From Odobenus rosmarus divergens (lineage: Eukaryota; Chordata; Mammalia; Carnivora; Odobenidae), in assembly GCF_000321225.1 (NCBI RefSeq), contig NW_004450565.1, positions 1,993,165 through 2,057,164 on the forward strand: a stretch of 64,000 nucleotides of DNA. The letters are read 5' to 3'. How positions within the stretch are numbered: the stretch's first letter is position 1; every line of letters begins with the position of its first letter. The position numbers were made by a program, and so were the translations under genes. Below the pieces are notes generated by a model. The model did not search any database. It was not told where the DNA came from and saw nothing but the letters and a program-made list of their open reading frames with translations. Below are positions 23,800 through 35,855 of this stretch, one piece after another.

Positions 23800-24705
23800 A
23801 TCAGAATAGACTCGAGAATCTGCTTCCAGATAAGGTAGGAGTCACACCCCACCCTCCTGCTTCCACTGAACACAGCTATGAATTCTGAACAGAATATATG
23901 GAGCAGCTCCGTGAAACCCCAGAAAAGTAAACAGGAGCAAGCAGGCAGACTGGGAAGAAGTCCAGAATTGCAAGAACCAGCAACCCATCAGCAAGTTTAC
24001 CACTCAGCCCCCAAGCCCAGGCACAGCACTGACTTGCACAGAGCGCCACTCAGGCTGGAGTATCAGGAAGGGGCCCTGCAGGGTGTGGGGCCCCCACATC
24101 ACCGCGGCTGTGTGGGAAGGAAATCTTCCCCAGCCCTGGAAGCTGCAGAAGTCAGATACAGCAGGGCACGTGGAACCCCAGCACTCCAGGCAAAGGACGG
24201 TAACTAACAAGTACCCAGCACACGGCGGAGAGTAAAGAGATCGGGCAGGTAACCTCACAAGGCTCTTCAGAACCCCTGGCCTCACGCCAGGCTGTGCACA
24301 TGTGAGTCCAATCACGAACAGCACACCACAGCCTGAGGGTAAGTCGCCAGCAATGACCCAGGTGTCAGGCTGGCACGGGTGGCACCAGAGGCCAGTTCTG
24401 AAGCTGGAAGGGACCCTGAAAGCACGATACCCAGAAGGCTGGTCAGAGCTTGTGACCTGGACCCAACCAGGCAGTCTGCTCAAATAAAAACATCAACATT
24501 CTCCACAGTTTCAACAAGACCCAGGGTCTCACAATATTCAAATGTCCACAATACAACCCCAAATTACTCAGCACATGAAGAAATGGGAAAAATCCCAACT
24601 CGTATGGGAAAAAACAACCAAGAGACACCAGACCAAAATGACAGAGACTTTAAAGAAGCTATCAGAAACAATGTTCCAAGGAGGAAAAGCACCCACCCAG
24701 AATGA
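23800..24705 (+). mobile_element. L1 5' UTR / ORF1-start fragment
   Basis: GC-richer 5' UTR-like sequence passes into 'agagactttaaagaagctat' (24643) and 'caatgttccaaggagg', typical of the old L1 5' region. It stops where an LTR begins at 24712. Confidence 0.6.
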
Positions 24706-24711
24706 ACAGTG

Positions 24712-25360
24712 TGGTAGGCAGAATCCTAAAACGGCCCAACATCTCCTGCCCTAGTCCCCGGGCTGAACACAATGTAACACCCTGGTAGTGGTCAGTTCTA
24801 TGGCAGAGAGTCACTGCAAACGTAACTGATGTGACTCCTCAGGTGACTCTGAGTTCATCAAAAGGAAGTTTATCCCATGATGCCTAACTAAACCCATGAG
24901 CCCATCAAAAGCACAGCATTCTCTCTAGCTGGTAGCAGAAGAGGAAGTCCGAGAGCTCCCAAGTGTAAGAAGGATTCAGTGAACTGCCGGAGCTCGAAGA
25001 CGAGTGGCTCATATGATCAGAAATTCGGTCAGCCCCGGAAGCTAAAAAAGCCCCCACGTGACAGCCAGTGAGGAACAGGCGCCTAAGTCCTACAAATGCA
25101 AGGAACTGGATTCGCCAGCAGCCTGAACATTCCTAGAAGCACTCTTGCTCAGAGCCTCTGGAAAAGAGTCCAGCCTGGACAACACCTTGATTTTGGCCAG
25201 AGACCCAGTCAGAGACCTGGGCGAGCCATCTCAGACTTGAACCTACAGAACCATGAAGGATGTGTTGTTTTAACCACCAGACTTGTTACCCAGTAGAAAC
25301 CCAATACAGATTTGGGTACCTGGCAGTGGGACACTGCTGTAACAAATATGTAGAAGTTCA
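24712..25360 (+). mobile_element. MaLR-type (MLT1-like) LTR with short internal piece
   Basis: It starts near 'gtggtaggcagaatcctaaa' and runs through 'gacaacaccttgattttggc' (25178) to 'tgttgttttaaccacc' and 'gttacccagtagaaaccc', matching the 3' part of MLT1-like LTRs. The next words, 'gtacctggcagtggg' and 'tgctgtaacaaata', look like internal sequence. No coding capacity. Confidence 0.65.
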
Positions 25361-25632
25361 TTTTGAGGTAATTAATATAAACTGAAGTGTCACATAATAG
25401 CATCTGGGACTCACTGATTGCTCTAAGGTAAGAACATTGTTTTCGTTTCTTATGATTTTTCTAAAACAGTACTGAATAAATGCTGCATTCCTTAATTCTC
25501 CGGGCAATGTGTTTCTTCTGTTTTTTTAGAACTATTGCCAAATTAACTGTGTTTGCTTGAAAAAGAAGCCCAATCAGCAAATTCTAACTATTAAGTAAAT
25601 AAACATGAGCTTTTTAATATCATCCACCGTAC

Positions 25633-25750
25633 ACTTTGAGTTTGGTACACTGTCCTGGCTTCAGGTCTCCCAGAAGCTGCAGTATGGTGTCCAACAGCAC
25701 CCGACTTGAGTTAACCAAGAATTCGCGACCACATGCTATGGCAGCAACAT
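25633..25750 (-). CDS. HSF2BP: HSF2BP coding exon 6 (codon 192 to split codon 231)
   Basis: The acceptor 'tctttctgttgcag' lies just before 25750. The exon encodes NVAAIACGREFLVNSSRVLL and then DTILQLLGDLKPGQCTKLK, plus the first two bases of Val231. Arg200 in the GRE motif is the residue known from mutational work to be needed for BRCA2 binding, and it is present. The donor must be placed as AAAGT|gtacgg. The alternative AAA|gtgtac would break the frame with exon 7, so the true donor has a non-consensus T at its last exonic base. Confidence 0.93.
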
Positions 25751-27109
25751 CTGCAACAGAAAGATAAAACAAAGCATCAAAATCACTGTTATTTCAGAGT
25801 CTGGAAAAGCCTGCCTGAGACAGAGTATTTTTTGCTATTTTTTCCTGAACAGACCTAATGAAAACACAGACTAGCCCACGAGGTACTACCAAACAGCATC
25901 ATCCACAGAGCTGACAGCCCAGAAAGAGTAACTGACAACCACAGCAGTTATAGCTGAGTAATGTCCTTTGTGATTAGCAGATGCCTCGGTAGTGGAACAG
26001 AGCATGGAATCTAAGTACGTCTGCAACCTGACCACAGCATGCTCCAGAATACTGGATTAAACAGCTCTGGGCAGTCAGGGTTCAAACTGAGGTGGATGCG
26101 TATTACTTTATCTGGAACCAAAGACACTAAAATCCATTTTCAATCCTGGGAGTGAAATCCTAATGACTTTGAACCACAACAGCAAACTGAAATCATGAGA
26201 TCAAAAAAGAATATGAACACAATCCTGAAAAAGCTCTTTTTCTAAATTTTACATCCTGGTGTGGGTCGGCAAGTATCATGTTTCTTCACGCCTGAGGCCC
26301 TGCAAAACCAGCATGGAGATCAAACCAGGTGACTGCCCGGGCTCCGTCTGGAATCCCAAGGCTGCGGCTTGTACTGGTTCTATCAGTACCACCGAACACC
26401 CATCAGGCTGCATCAGCGCTCCCAGGGTACTTACGTATGTGTTGGTGGGACCCTTCTTTAGCTCGGTGTAAGTACAGGGACTAAAGTTCCTAACTTAAAG
26501 GAACAGGCCAAACTGGAAGAGAAGCAGGGCAGCAGCCATGGCCTCCCTGACTCCGAGGGGTGTGCTTCCAGTAATTCACAGGTAGACGCATCTCACGTGT
26601 ACTCCTCATAGATAGCTTTACTAGTTTAAGGAATTTTTCTTCTATTTTCAGTTTGCTGTTAATTATCAAGAATGGAGGATGAATTTTACCACTTATTTGT
26701 TCTCCCTTTGATTAACTCCAATCTGACGGCAGAATATAAAATTTTATCTATGCTACCAGATCAACTTTATGGAATCAGTCCTGGACATTCCTATTTATTT
26801 TTGTCTATCTGGACTGAGAAGAATCAAGAGAGGGATATTAAAGTATCTTAAACCTAACAGATTTTTTTCCCACTTCTGCTTGCCTGTCCAGCAAGTTTTG
26901 CCTCATAAATTGGTGCAGTGTTATCTGGTATATAATTTCACTTTCCCTTCACTGACATGAACTTGCCTTCTTTGTTAATGAATCTGAACCTGACAATTAT
27001 ATTTTCTAGTATATGACATACTCTAATTTTAGTAAAGAAAACATATGCGGGGAAACTGAACCTTCAAGCATTTGGCATCATAAACTCATAGAAAGTCATT
27101 TTAAGGTTG
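25751..27109. other. Intron 5 segment, nothing recognised
   Basis: Sequence upstream of exon 6 in gene orientation; AT-rich, no SINE or clear L1. Confidence 0.45.
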
Positions 27110-27660
27110 TTTTTCAGAGGAAAGCCTTCTTTGAGCAACTACAGCCAACCACCTCCTGGAAACCCCACAGAAAAACCTACATCTAGCTACATCCTTCAGT
27201 AGCCAGTTTCCAGAGATGACTTGCCCACAAACCATGCCTCCAGCATGCAAACCCTGAATTGTCCCTGCCCTGTGACTCATGTAACTAGCAGAATGCAGCA
27301 GAACTAACACTGTGTGACTTTCAAGGCTTCTACCTTGGTCTCTTGCCACTTTTTCTAGAAGCCCAGAGTCACTAAGAAAGAACTCTAACTATGCTGAGGC
27401 TGCCACGATGCAAAGACCATAGAAAGAGGGCACAGTGAGAAACCCTGAGACTACATGAGGAGAGCTGCCCCCCGTGAGCCTCCCACTGTGCCAACCCTCC
27501 ATGCTTTGAGCGGCCCCACCTGAGGCCCCAATACACTACAGAGTGGCAGCAAATCACCCCTGCCAAGCCCTGAGCAAACTGCAGGCTCATAAGCAAAGTA
27601 AATGTGCTTGTTTAAAGACCTGAAGTTTCAAGTGGTTTGTTATAAGCACTAGAGAACAGG
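27110..27660 (+). mobile_element. Possible MaLR-like LTR relic
   Basis: The sequence 'agtgagaaaccctgagactac' region, the 'ccaagccctgag' words and the end 'caagtggtttgttataagca' resemble older MLT1 LTRs. Family is uncertain. Confidence 0.45.
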
Positions 27661-28085
27661 ACATCACTAAGGTATCACTGAAGAAAGTGTTACAGAACAA
27701 AACACACATTGCATCTTAGCAGGCAACAACACCCAACAAAACACAACAAATCCCATACCATGTGTCCAGTATCGGAATAGCAAATGCCAATCCTGTACTT
27801 CACTGAGTATCAATAACTAAAGAGCAAACCTACCAAGTAAAATAAATATGAATTAATTCATACATGGCCCCAGTATTCATCAATCTGTCTGGGATGCTTA
27901 TGAGGCAACTCCAAGACTACAAAGGATTGCTAATGTAATTTTCTATTAAAATGTACTTATACTTTCTAGGTTTATTTTTAAAATTATTTACAATTATTTC
28001 TATAAGTTACCATAGTAATCACATAATTTAAGAAATTAATCTGGTGTCAGTTACGTATGCTAATAAAAATACAAAGAGTTGAGGG
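27661..28085. other. Intron 5 segment, nothing recognised
   Basis: AT-rich, no recognised exon or repeat. Confidence 0.4.
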
Positions 28086-28183
28086 ATGCCTGGCTGGCTC
28101 AGTCAGAGGAGGGTGCGATTCTTGATCTCAAGGTCATGAGTTCAAGCCCCAGGCTGGGTGTAGAGATTACTTAAAAAAATCTT
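28086..28183 (+). mobile_element. Short, older CanSINE
   Basis: Head 'gatgcctggctggctcagtc' and ending at 'gtgtagagattacttaaaaa', without the CT-rich body; an older, short subtype. Confidence 0.8.
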
Positions 28184-28387
28184 GGGGTGCCTGCGTGGCT
28201 CAGTCAGTTAAGTGTCTGCCTTTTACTCAGGTCATGATCCTGGGGTCCTGGGATCGAGCTCCGCGTTGGGCTCCCTGCTCAGCGGGGAGCCTGCTTCTCC
28301 CTCTCCCTCTGCCCCTCCACCCTGCTTGTGTTCTCTCTCTCTCATGCTCTTTGTCTCTCTCTAATAAATAAATCTTTTTTAAAAAAT
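28184..28387 (+). mobile_element. CanSINE next to an older copy
   Basis: Complete copy starting 'ggggtgcctgcgtggctcag'. 'aaaaaatctt' before and after suggests insertion into the A tail of the older SINE. Confidence 0.92.
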
Positions 28388-28479
28388 CTTAAATACATAT
28401 ATACAAAGAGTTGAGATGTGTTATGTCTGATATTTTTGCTTTAGGTTGTAATAATTTTGTCTTATTTTCATCAATAGAA

Positions 28480-29808
28480 ATAACAACAGAATACTAGCAT
28501 AATGACAGACATATAGATCAATGGTAGAATTGAGAATCCAGAAATAAGCCCTCATTTTATTTTCCTCAACTGATTTTCAAGAAGCGTGTCAAAATAATTG
28601 AATGGAGAAAGGACAGATGAATAATCTTTTTAATAAATGGTGCTGGAACAACTGGATATTCACATGCAAACATATAAAGTTGAACCTCTGACAACAAACA
28701 TAAAAATTAACTCAAAATGGACCAAAGACTTAAATGTCCAGCTAAAACTATAAAAGTCTTAGAAGAAAACATAGGGATAAATCTTCATGATCTTGGATTA
28801 GACAATGGTTTCTCAGATGTGACACCAAAAATACAAGCAACTAAAGATAAAAAAAACTGGATATCATCAAAATTTAAAACTTCTGTACTTCAAAGGATGC
28901 TATCAAGAAAGTAGTAAGGCAACTGACAGAATGAGAGAAAAATTTTATAAATCACATATCTGATAAGGGACTGGTATCTGGAATATACAAAAAAACTCTT
29001 ACAAATTTCAAAATGGGCAAAAGTGTTGAATAAACATTTCCCCAAGGAAGACATACAGATGGCCAATAAGTACATGAAAAGATGCTCAACATTATCAGCC
29101 AGCAGGGAAATGCACATCAAAACCACAATTAGATCCCACTTCACGCCCACTAGGATGGCCACAATCAGAAAGTTAATTAAAAAATACTGATGAGTATCTG
29201 GAGCAACTGAAGCCCTCAGGCATTGCTGGTAGAATTGGAAAATGGCCTGACAGCCCCTCAGATGGTTAAAACCATGTGATCATGTGACCCAGCAATTCCA
29301 CCCCTAGAAATGAAAACACATGTCCTCACCAAAACTTGTACACAAATGTTCACAGCATCATTATTAATAATAACAAAAAAGTAGAAACAACCCAACATCC
29401 ATCAACTGATAAATGAATAAATGTGGTATGGCCGTACACTGAATATCACCCTGCCATACAAAGGAATGACGTGGACAGACCTCGAAAACACGACACTAAG
29501 TGAAAGAAGCCTGGCACAAAGGACCACATATGCTATGATTCTACCATATGAAATGTCAAGAATAGGCAAATCCAGAGATAGAAAGCAGATCAGTGGTTAC
29601 CTAGAGCTTTGGGAATGGCAGTATTGGGGAGTTATGGCTAAGGTTAGGGGGATTTCTTCCCTTCTTCTCAGGGTGATAAAAATGATTCAAAATGAACTGT
29701 GGAAGTGGAGGCACAACCACATGAAGCCATCAAAGTGTATACTTTAAATTGGCGATTTGTAGAGTATATTATTATATCTCAGAAGAGCTGTTTAAAAATA
29801 AATTAAAA
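28480..29808 (+). mobile_element. Old L1, ORF2 C-terminus and 3' UTR
   Basis: ORF2-like text such as 'aaatggtgctggaacaactg' (28635), then an old L1M 3' UTR ('tcagtggttacctagagctt' near 29591) ending in an A-rich tail near 29800. Stops throughout. Confidence 0.75.
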
Positions 29809-29810
29809 AT

Positions 29811-30004
29811 AGGGGTGCCAGGGTGGCTCAGTCGTTAACTGTCTGCCTTTGGCTCAGGTCGTGATCCCAGGGTCCTGAGATCAAGCCCCGCATCAGGCTC
29901 CCTGCTCGGTGGGAAGCCTGCCTCTCCCTCTCCCACTCCCCCTGCTTGTGTTCCCTCTCTCGCTGTGTCTCTGTCAAATAAATAAATAACATCTTTTTTT
30001 AAAA
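29811..30004 (+). mobile_element. CanSINE
   Basis: Head 'aggggtgccagggtggctca' to 'aataaataaataacatctt', placed at the A-rich end of the L1. Confidence 0.92.
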
Positions 30005-30898
30005 AATTAATTAATTAAAAATAACAACAGTAACAACAGAGATACAATTATCATGTTTGATACATTACTTAGTCTCTGCTGCTCATCTTGGACCTGTTCT
30101 CTATAAACCTCTTATCTGCAGTACTAACACTATACCATATTTTTTTTAAGAAACATAAGCAAGTTTCCTTTAATATTAATATTGGGACCTTTGTTTTATT
30201 GTTTGTTTTTTGTTTCTTTGCATTTGCTGTAGTAGTTTCTTATCAAGTCAATTATTCAGCTGTCAGGGGTGAGGGAGAGAGCCAAGGGCCACGGGCAGTC
30301 TCAATGTGAAAACTCTGCCTCTGTACGCTTTTTATGGAAACCCCCCTTGGAGCTGAGAGGATGCCCAGTCCCACTGGGAAGTGGCCCCCAGAACTCAGTT
30401 TTGCTCGTAGTTTGGGTGATCTGATTTTTGTGGGACTACAGAAGGATGACTTGTAGAAATCCCAGAGAATTCTCCCATACACAAATTATGGCTGATCAGA
30501 ATATTAATTTGTCCAAACTACGTATGATTCAAGAAATAACCAAGAATGAACTGTGTCCCAAAATCTCTATGGGGAAAAGATTCTATGGACAGAGTCCAAT
30601 AACAAGACCAAAAGCCAAAAGAGTTCTGCTAAATCTTTACCTAATTTCTCTTGAGCTGAAGCCTCAGAAGGCCACAGGCCAACTGTGACCAGCTTCATAG
30701 AAAAAGGACTAGTCATTCCTTGTACCAGTCCCTGCAATCACCTAGTGTCACCTGATTTTTAAAAAGCCTCATGGTCAAGGATATGGATTCATCCAAGATC
30801 TGTGAACGAGTAACAAGATAATTACACCCCATTTTGCTGTACTGCCTAACCATATGCCACCCACCCTCTCTATCTCTTCTGAAGCCAAATTCTTTTTT

Positions 30899-31110
30899 GT
30901 TTTTTAAGAGTTTATTTATTTATTTGTCAGAGAGAGAGCAAGTGAGCACAAGCAGGGGGAGCAGCAGGCAGAGGGAGAAGCAGGCTTCCCGCTGAGCAGG
31001 GACCCCGATGTGGGACTCGATCCCAGGGCCCTGGGATCATGACCTGAGCTGAAGCCAGACGTTTAACCAACTGAGCCACCCAGCCGTCCTTTTTTTTTTT
31101 TTTTTAAAGA
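30899..31110 (-). mobile_element. CanSINE (minus) inside ERV relic
   Basis: 'aagagtttatttatttattt' at the left, 'ctgagccacccagccgtcct' at the right. The duplication gaagccaaattcttt occurs at 30881-30895 and 31112-31126. Confidence 0.94.
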
Positions 31111-31802
31111 TGAAGCCAAATTCTTTACAGGAACAGATTAATGCTCAGGTTTCTTTAGTGTCCCATTCTATAAAGTTGGCCAATTTACTTGCCTTCACCT
31201 AGAAAAACCAACAATTCACCTAGAAAGTTATATCCCCAGGGATTCACTGAAGTTCCACACTACTTCTCTCAGATCTTAATCCCAGATCTTAAGGATACTT
31301 GGATGGAGTCTTTGTCGGGGATCCCTCTGATCCAACATGTACATTAACTGCCTCTTATGTTCCATTAATCTGGAAAACTCTAAGGTTGACTATAATTATT
31401 TCCTCACTGAGCAAGGTGAAGAGGGACATGAGCATCTAAGAAAACACTCCAATTCCACAAAACAGCATTTCATTATCTAGGCCACACTCTTGTCAACTGA
31501 AGGAAAGCTATTATCTAAGGAAAGATTACAAAATATCCAAAATTATCCAAGACCAACCACTAAAAGACAATTAAGAAAATTTCTATGACTAACCAGATAC
31601 TGTAAATAATACATACCAAATTCTCCTGAATTAGCAAGACCTCTGTGTGACTGGACTAAATCAAATATGTCAGAACCATGCCCATGGAACACAGAAACAA
31701 AAAATGCCTTCAATGATCCTAAAATATCTTTCAACAATTACCTCTCATATCCCAGAGTATCATAAATCTGTCTATGTACATGAAAGGTTAAGGTCATGAT
31801 CT

Positions 31803-32018
31803 AGGGCAGTGGTTCTCAAAGTGGCAGAGAAAGCTGATTTTGCCCCTAGGAGATACTCGGCAATATCTGGAGACATGTTTGATTGTCACACTTCGGGGGC
31901 TACTACAGGCCTCTCTAATGTGTAGAGTCTAGGCATGCTGCTAACCTCCTACAACACAAAGGAAGGCCCCCACAACAGAAAATTCTAGTGCTGAGATTGA
32001 AAAGTGATGCTCTAGGAA
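31803..32018 (+). mobile_element. MER20 (hAT-Charlie DNA transposon)
   Basis: It begins 'agggcagtggttctcaaagt', contains 'tctggagacatgtttgattg' and 'gctgctaacctcctacaaca', and ends 'tgatgctctagg'. This is the MER20 consensus order with short inverted ends. Non-autonomous, no coding. Confidence 0.85.
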
Positions 32019-32789
32019 AGTTACCTCAACAACAAAGCATACATCAAAGACCCACCTTCTCTCAGAGCCTGTCCCTTGACCCAGGAGGCAAGGCTTACTG
32101 CCTACTTATCTCAGAGCAACTGCCACTCAGCCAAATTCAACAGTCTTCAGGCCTGAACTAGGATCACCTTTTAGCCTTGTGGCATCACATGCAGTATCAT
32201 CCCAAACACTAACTGGAAATACCAGCACTTTTCTTCCAGTCAGTTAACTAATCATGAAACAGTGCTCCTTCCTCCTTTTCATAAGACAGTATGTCAACAG
32301 AACACCCTCAACCCAGCCCCTTACTACACTTGTCTGATGACAGAGAGCCTCCTAGTTATCTCTGTAGTTCAAGAAGTGTCCATGCCAGAAGAGAATTTAG
32401 GAAGGACACTCCTGCCCAGAGCCTGCCTCAGTGCTGCTTGTTGCTGGGTCTTACCTCACTAGGGAAAAGGGGCAATTCCGGGCTGCTTATGAAGTCACCT
32501 GGGTCATGGTTTCAGAGTGTCTTTCTTCTTCTAGTGCTTCCAGGTACACGGCTCCATATCTGTTGCCTGAGTCTTAAATGTTTCTGTGTGGCTACTGTCC
32601 TGACAGTAAATTCAATAAATGATTCAGACACAGAACCAGGATAAAATGACGGTGATCCGCGCTCAAACTGGAGATCAGCTCTCTACAAGCCAGTCTTGCC
32701 TTTAAGGGCATCCAACAACAGTGGTGAGGATCTAGGCAGTCCCTGATGATCTCTCCTAGAGCTCAACCACCTCCAACAACACCAAAGAT

Positions 32790-32809
32790 ACACACACACA
32801 CACACACAG
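32790..32809. repeat. (CA)n microsatellite
   Basis: About ten CA units. Confidence 0.9.
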
Positions 32810-32829
32810 AAAAAGATGGACTGTCCTGA

Positions 32830-33066
32830 AGACACAGGAAAAAGTAGCCATCAGAGTGTAAAATGCCACAGCTGCTGGGGAAATGGTCTGTCAGTTTCTT
32901 AGAAAGTGAAGCACGGAACTATCCTATGACCCAGCAATTCCACTCCTAAGTGTATGCCCAAGAGAACCAAAAACATGCGTTCACACAGAAACTTCTACAT
33001 GAATGTTCACAGCAGCATGACCTGTAATAGCCAAAGAGTGGAAACCACCCAAGTGCTATCCACGGA
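32830..33066 (+). mobile_element. Old L1 ORF2 fragment
   Basis: 'tatgacccagcaattccact' (32925) and 'atgttcacagcagcatgacc' (33002) are standard words of the ORF2 C-terminus. Short, no 3' end. Confidence 0.7.
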
Positions 33067-33439
33067 CTCTTCCCTGCAGACTCAGACCAGCAGACACAAG
33101 ACCACACACAGGTCAAGGGAGAGAACTGGCACCTTCTCCTTCCACAGGCACAACCACTCAAGCCTAGGGTTAGCACAGACCTCAGTCACCACGTGGGGTC
33201 TGAGACACTCCTCAGAAGATGAAACCGAGGGTCACGGACACAAGAACACAGGGCTGGTCAGAGGCAGAAGCTGAACTGGCCCCTGGGCCTCAACTCCCAG
33301 CCCATCTCTTTCCCACATTGCCTGCCTGCAGTAGTGCAAGTATGTGGGAAGACAGGGAGAAGTGATGGTCACGGACACAAGGGTGCTCTGCTATCAAGTC
33401 TCGGGAGCTCTTACGTCCATGACACGGGTGAGTTTACTG
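33067..33439. other. Intron 5 segment, nothing recognised
   Basis: Between the old L1 piece and the twin-primed L1; no feature found. Confidence 0.4.
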
Positions 33440-33451
33440 TATGTAAATTTT

Positions 33452-35639
33452 AACTTTTTGCAAGTTTTTATTTCAATTCCAGGTAGCTAACATACAGTGT
33501 AATATTAGTTTCAGGTGTGCAATGTAGTGATTGGACTTCCGTACATCACCCGGTGCTCATCAGGACAAGTGCACTCCTGACTCCCCACGCCTATTTCCTC
33601 TATCCCCCGGCCCACCTCCCCCTCCAGTGACCACCAGTGTAGTGTGTTGTCTAGAGTTAAGAGTCTGTTCGTTGGTTTCTCTCTCTCTCTCTTTTTCCCC
33701 TTTTCTTGTTTGTTTTGTTTCTTAAATTCCACACATGAGTGAGATCATACAGTATTTTCTTTCTCTGACTGACTTATTTCACTTTGCATTGATATTCTCT
33801 AGCTCCATCTATGTCATTGCAAATGGCAAGATTTCATTCCTTTTTATGGCCAAGTAATATTCCATTGTGGCTATATACCACATCTTCTTTATCCATTCAT
33901 CAGTCGATGGACACTTGGGCTGTTTCCATAATTTAGCTATTGTAGATAATGCTGCCACAAATATAGGAGTGCACATATCTTTTCAAGTTAGTGATTTCAT
34001 ATCCTTTGGGTAAATACCCAATAGTGCAATTGCTGGATCGTAGAAGAGTTCTATTTTTAACTTTTGGAGGTACCTCCATACTGTTTTCCAGAGTGGCTGC
34101 ACCAGTTTGCATTCCCACCAGCAGTGCATGAGGGTTCCTTTTTCTCTGCATCCTCGTCAACACTTGTTGTTTCCTGTGTTGTTAATTTTAGCCATTCTGA
34201 CAGGTGTGGGGTGATAGCTCATTGTAGTTTTGATTTGTATTTCCCTGATGATGAGTGATGTTGAGCATCTTTTCATGTGTCTATTGGCCATCTGGATGTC
34301 TTCTTTGAAGAAATGTTTGTTGATGTCTTCTGCCCATTTTCAACTGGATTATTTGTGTTTTGGGTGTTGAGTTGTATCTGTCCTTTACATATTTTGGATA
34401 CTAACCCTTTATCAGATATGTTACTTGCAAATATCTTTTCCCATTCCGTAGGTTGCCTTTCAGTTTGTCAGTATTTCCTTTACTGTGCAAAAGCTTTTTA
34501 TTTTGATGAAATCCCAGTAGTTTATCTTTGCTTTTATTTCCCTTGCCTCAGGAAACATATCTAGAAAGAAGTTGCTTTGGCCAAGGTCAAAGAGGTTACT
34601 GCTTGTGTTCTCCTCCAGGATTTTGATGGTTTCAGGTCTCACATTTAGGTCTTTCATCCATTCTAAATTTATTTTTGTGTATGGTGTAAGAAAGTGGTCC
34701 AGTTTCATCCTTTTGCATGTTGCTGTCCAGTTTTCCCAACACCATTTTGTTGAAGAAACAGGTTTTTTTTCCACTGGATAGTCTTTCCTGCTCTGTCAAA
34801 GATTAAGTGACCATACAATTTTGGGTTCATTTCTGGGTTTTCTATTCTGTTCGCCTGAGCTATGTATCTATTTTGTGCCAATACCATACTGTTTTGACGA
34901 CTACAGCTTTGAAATATAACTTGAAGTCAGAATTGTGATTTTTTTTTTTTTTCAAGGTTGCTTTGGCTATTTGGGGTCTTTTGTGGGTCCAGAAAATTTT
35001 AGGATTGTTTGTTCTAGCTCTGTGAAAAATGCTGTGATACTCTATAAAGAAAACCTGAAAGATTCCACTAAAAAACTGCTAGAACTGATAAGCAAATTCA
35101 GTTAAGTCACAGGATACAAAATCAATGTATAGAAATCTATTGCATTTCTCTACACCAATAATGAAGCAGCAGAAAGAGAAATTAAGGAATCAATCCCATT
35201 TACAACTGCACCAAAAACAATAAGACACCTAGGAATAGGGGCACCTGGGTGGCTCAGATCGTTAGGTGCATCTGGCTTTGGTTCAGGTCATGATCGCAGG
35301 GTCCTGAGATCGAGCCCCGAGTCAGGCTCCCAGCTCAGCAGGAAGTCAGCTTCTCTCTCTCCCTCTGCCTCTCCCCCTGCTTGTGCTCTGTCTCTCTCAA
35401 TGAATAAATAAAATCTTAAAAGAAAAAAAAAAAAAGACACCTAGGAATAAACCTAACCAAAGAGGTAAAAGACCTGTATTCTGAAAACCATAAAACACTG
35501 ATGAAAAAAATTGAAGATGACACAAAGAAATGGAAAGGCATTCCATGCTCATGGACTGGAAGAACAAATATTGTTAATATGTCTACACTACCCAAAGCAA
35601 TCTACACATTTAAGGCAATCCCTCTCAAAATACCAACTA
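33452..35639 (-). mobile_element. L1 with 5' inversion (twin priming)
   Basis: From 33452 to about 35033 the element lies on the minus strand: 3' terminus, 3' UTR and the last part of ORF2. From about 35034 to 35639 the next upstream ORF2 part lies on the plus strand ([20 protein letters not shown] near 35538). The two arms meet at adjoining ORF2 positions: the plus arm ends near 'ctcaaaataccaac', and the minus arm starts with the following 'agcatttttcacagagct'. The perfect 12-bp duplication tatgtaaatttt flanks the whole (33440-33451, 35640-35651), so this is one insertion event. Non-functional; a SINE interrupts the inverted arm. Confidence 0.9.
35238..35434 (+). mobile_element. CanSINE inside inverted L1 arm
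   Basis: Head 'ggggcacctgggtggctcag' to 'aataaataaaatctt'. The perfect duplication agacacctaggaata is at 35223-35237 and 35435-35449; the L1 frame resumes after it. Confidence 0.95.
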
Positions 35640-35672
35640 TATGTAAATTTTTTAAAAAAAGAATCCTTGTTT

Positions 35673-35836
35673 GGGGCACCTGGGTGGCTGAGTCGGTTAA
35701 GCGTCTGCCTTCGGCTCAGGTCACGATCCCAGGGTCCTGGGATCAAGTCCCTGCTCAGCAGGGAGTCTGCTTCTCCCTCTGCCTCTGCTGCTCCCCCTGC
35801 TTGTGTGCTCTCTGTCAATTAAATAAAATCTTTTAA
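35673..35836 (+). mobile_element. CanSINE just beyond L1
   Basis: Head 'ggggcacctgggtggctgag', shortened body, 'aaataaaatctttt' tail. 'aagaatccttgttt' flanks both sides (about 35659 and 35842). Confidence 0.94.
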
Positions 35837-35855
35837 AAAAAAAGAATCCTTGTTT

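Larger units (their letters stand above)
30250..32430 (+). mobile_element. Class I endogenous retrovirus pol relic
   Basis: Translated in pieces, the plus strand shows decayed similarity to gammaretrovirus-like (ERV1) reverse transcriptase. The N-terminal fingers and a Gln-Asp-Leu motif lie near 30800, then palm and connection-like text to about 31790, then weaker RNase H-like text at 32080-32400. Numerous stops and frameshifts make it non-coding. A minus-strand SINE (30899) and a MER20 (31803) split it. No gag, env or LTR was recognised. Family assignment beyond class I is uncertain. Confidence 0.6.
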
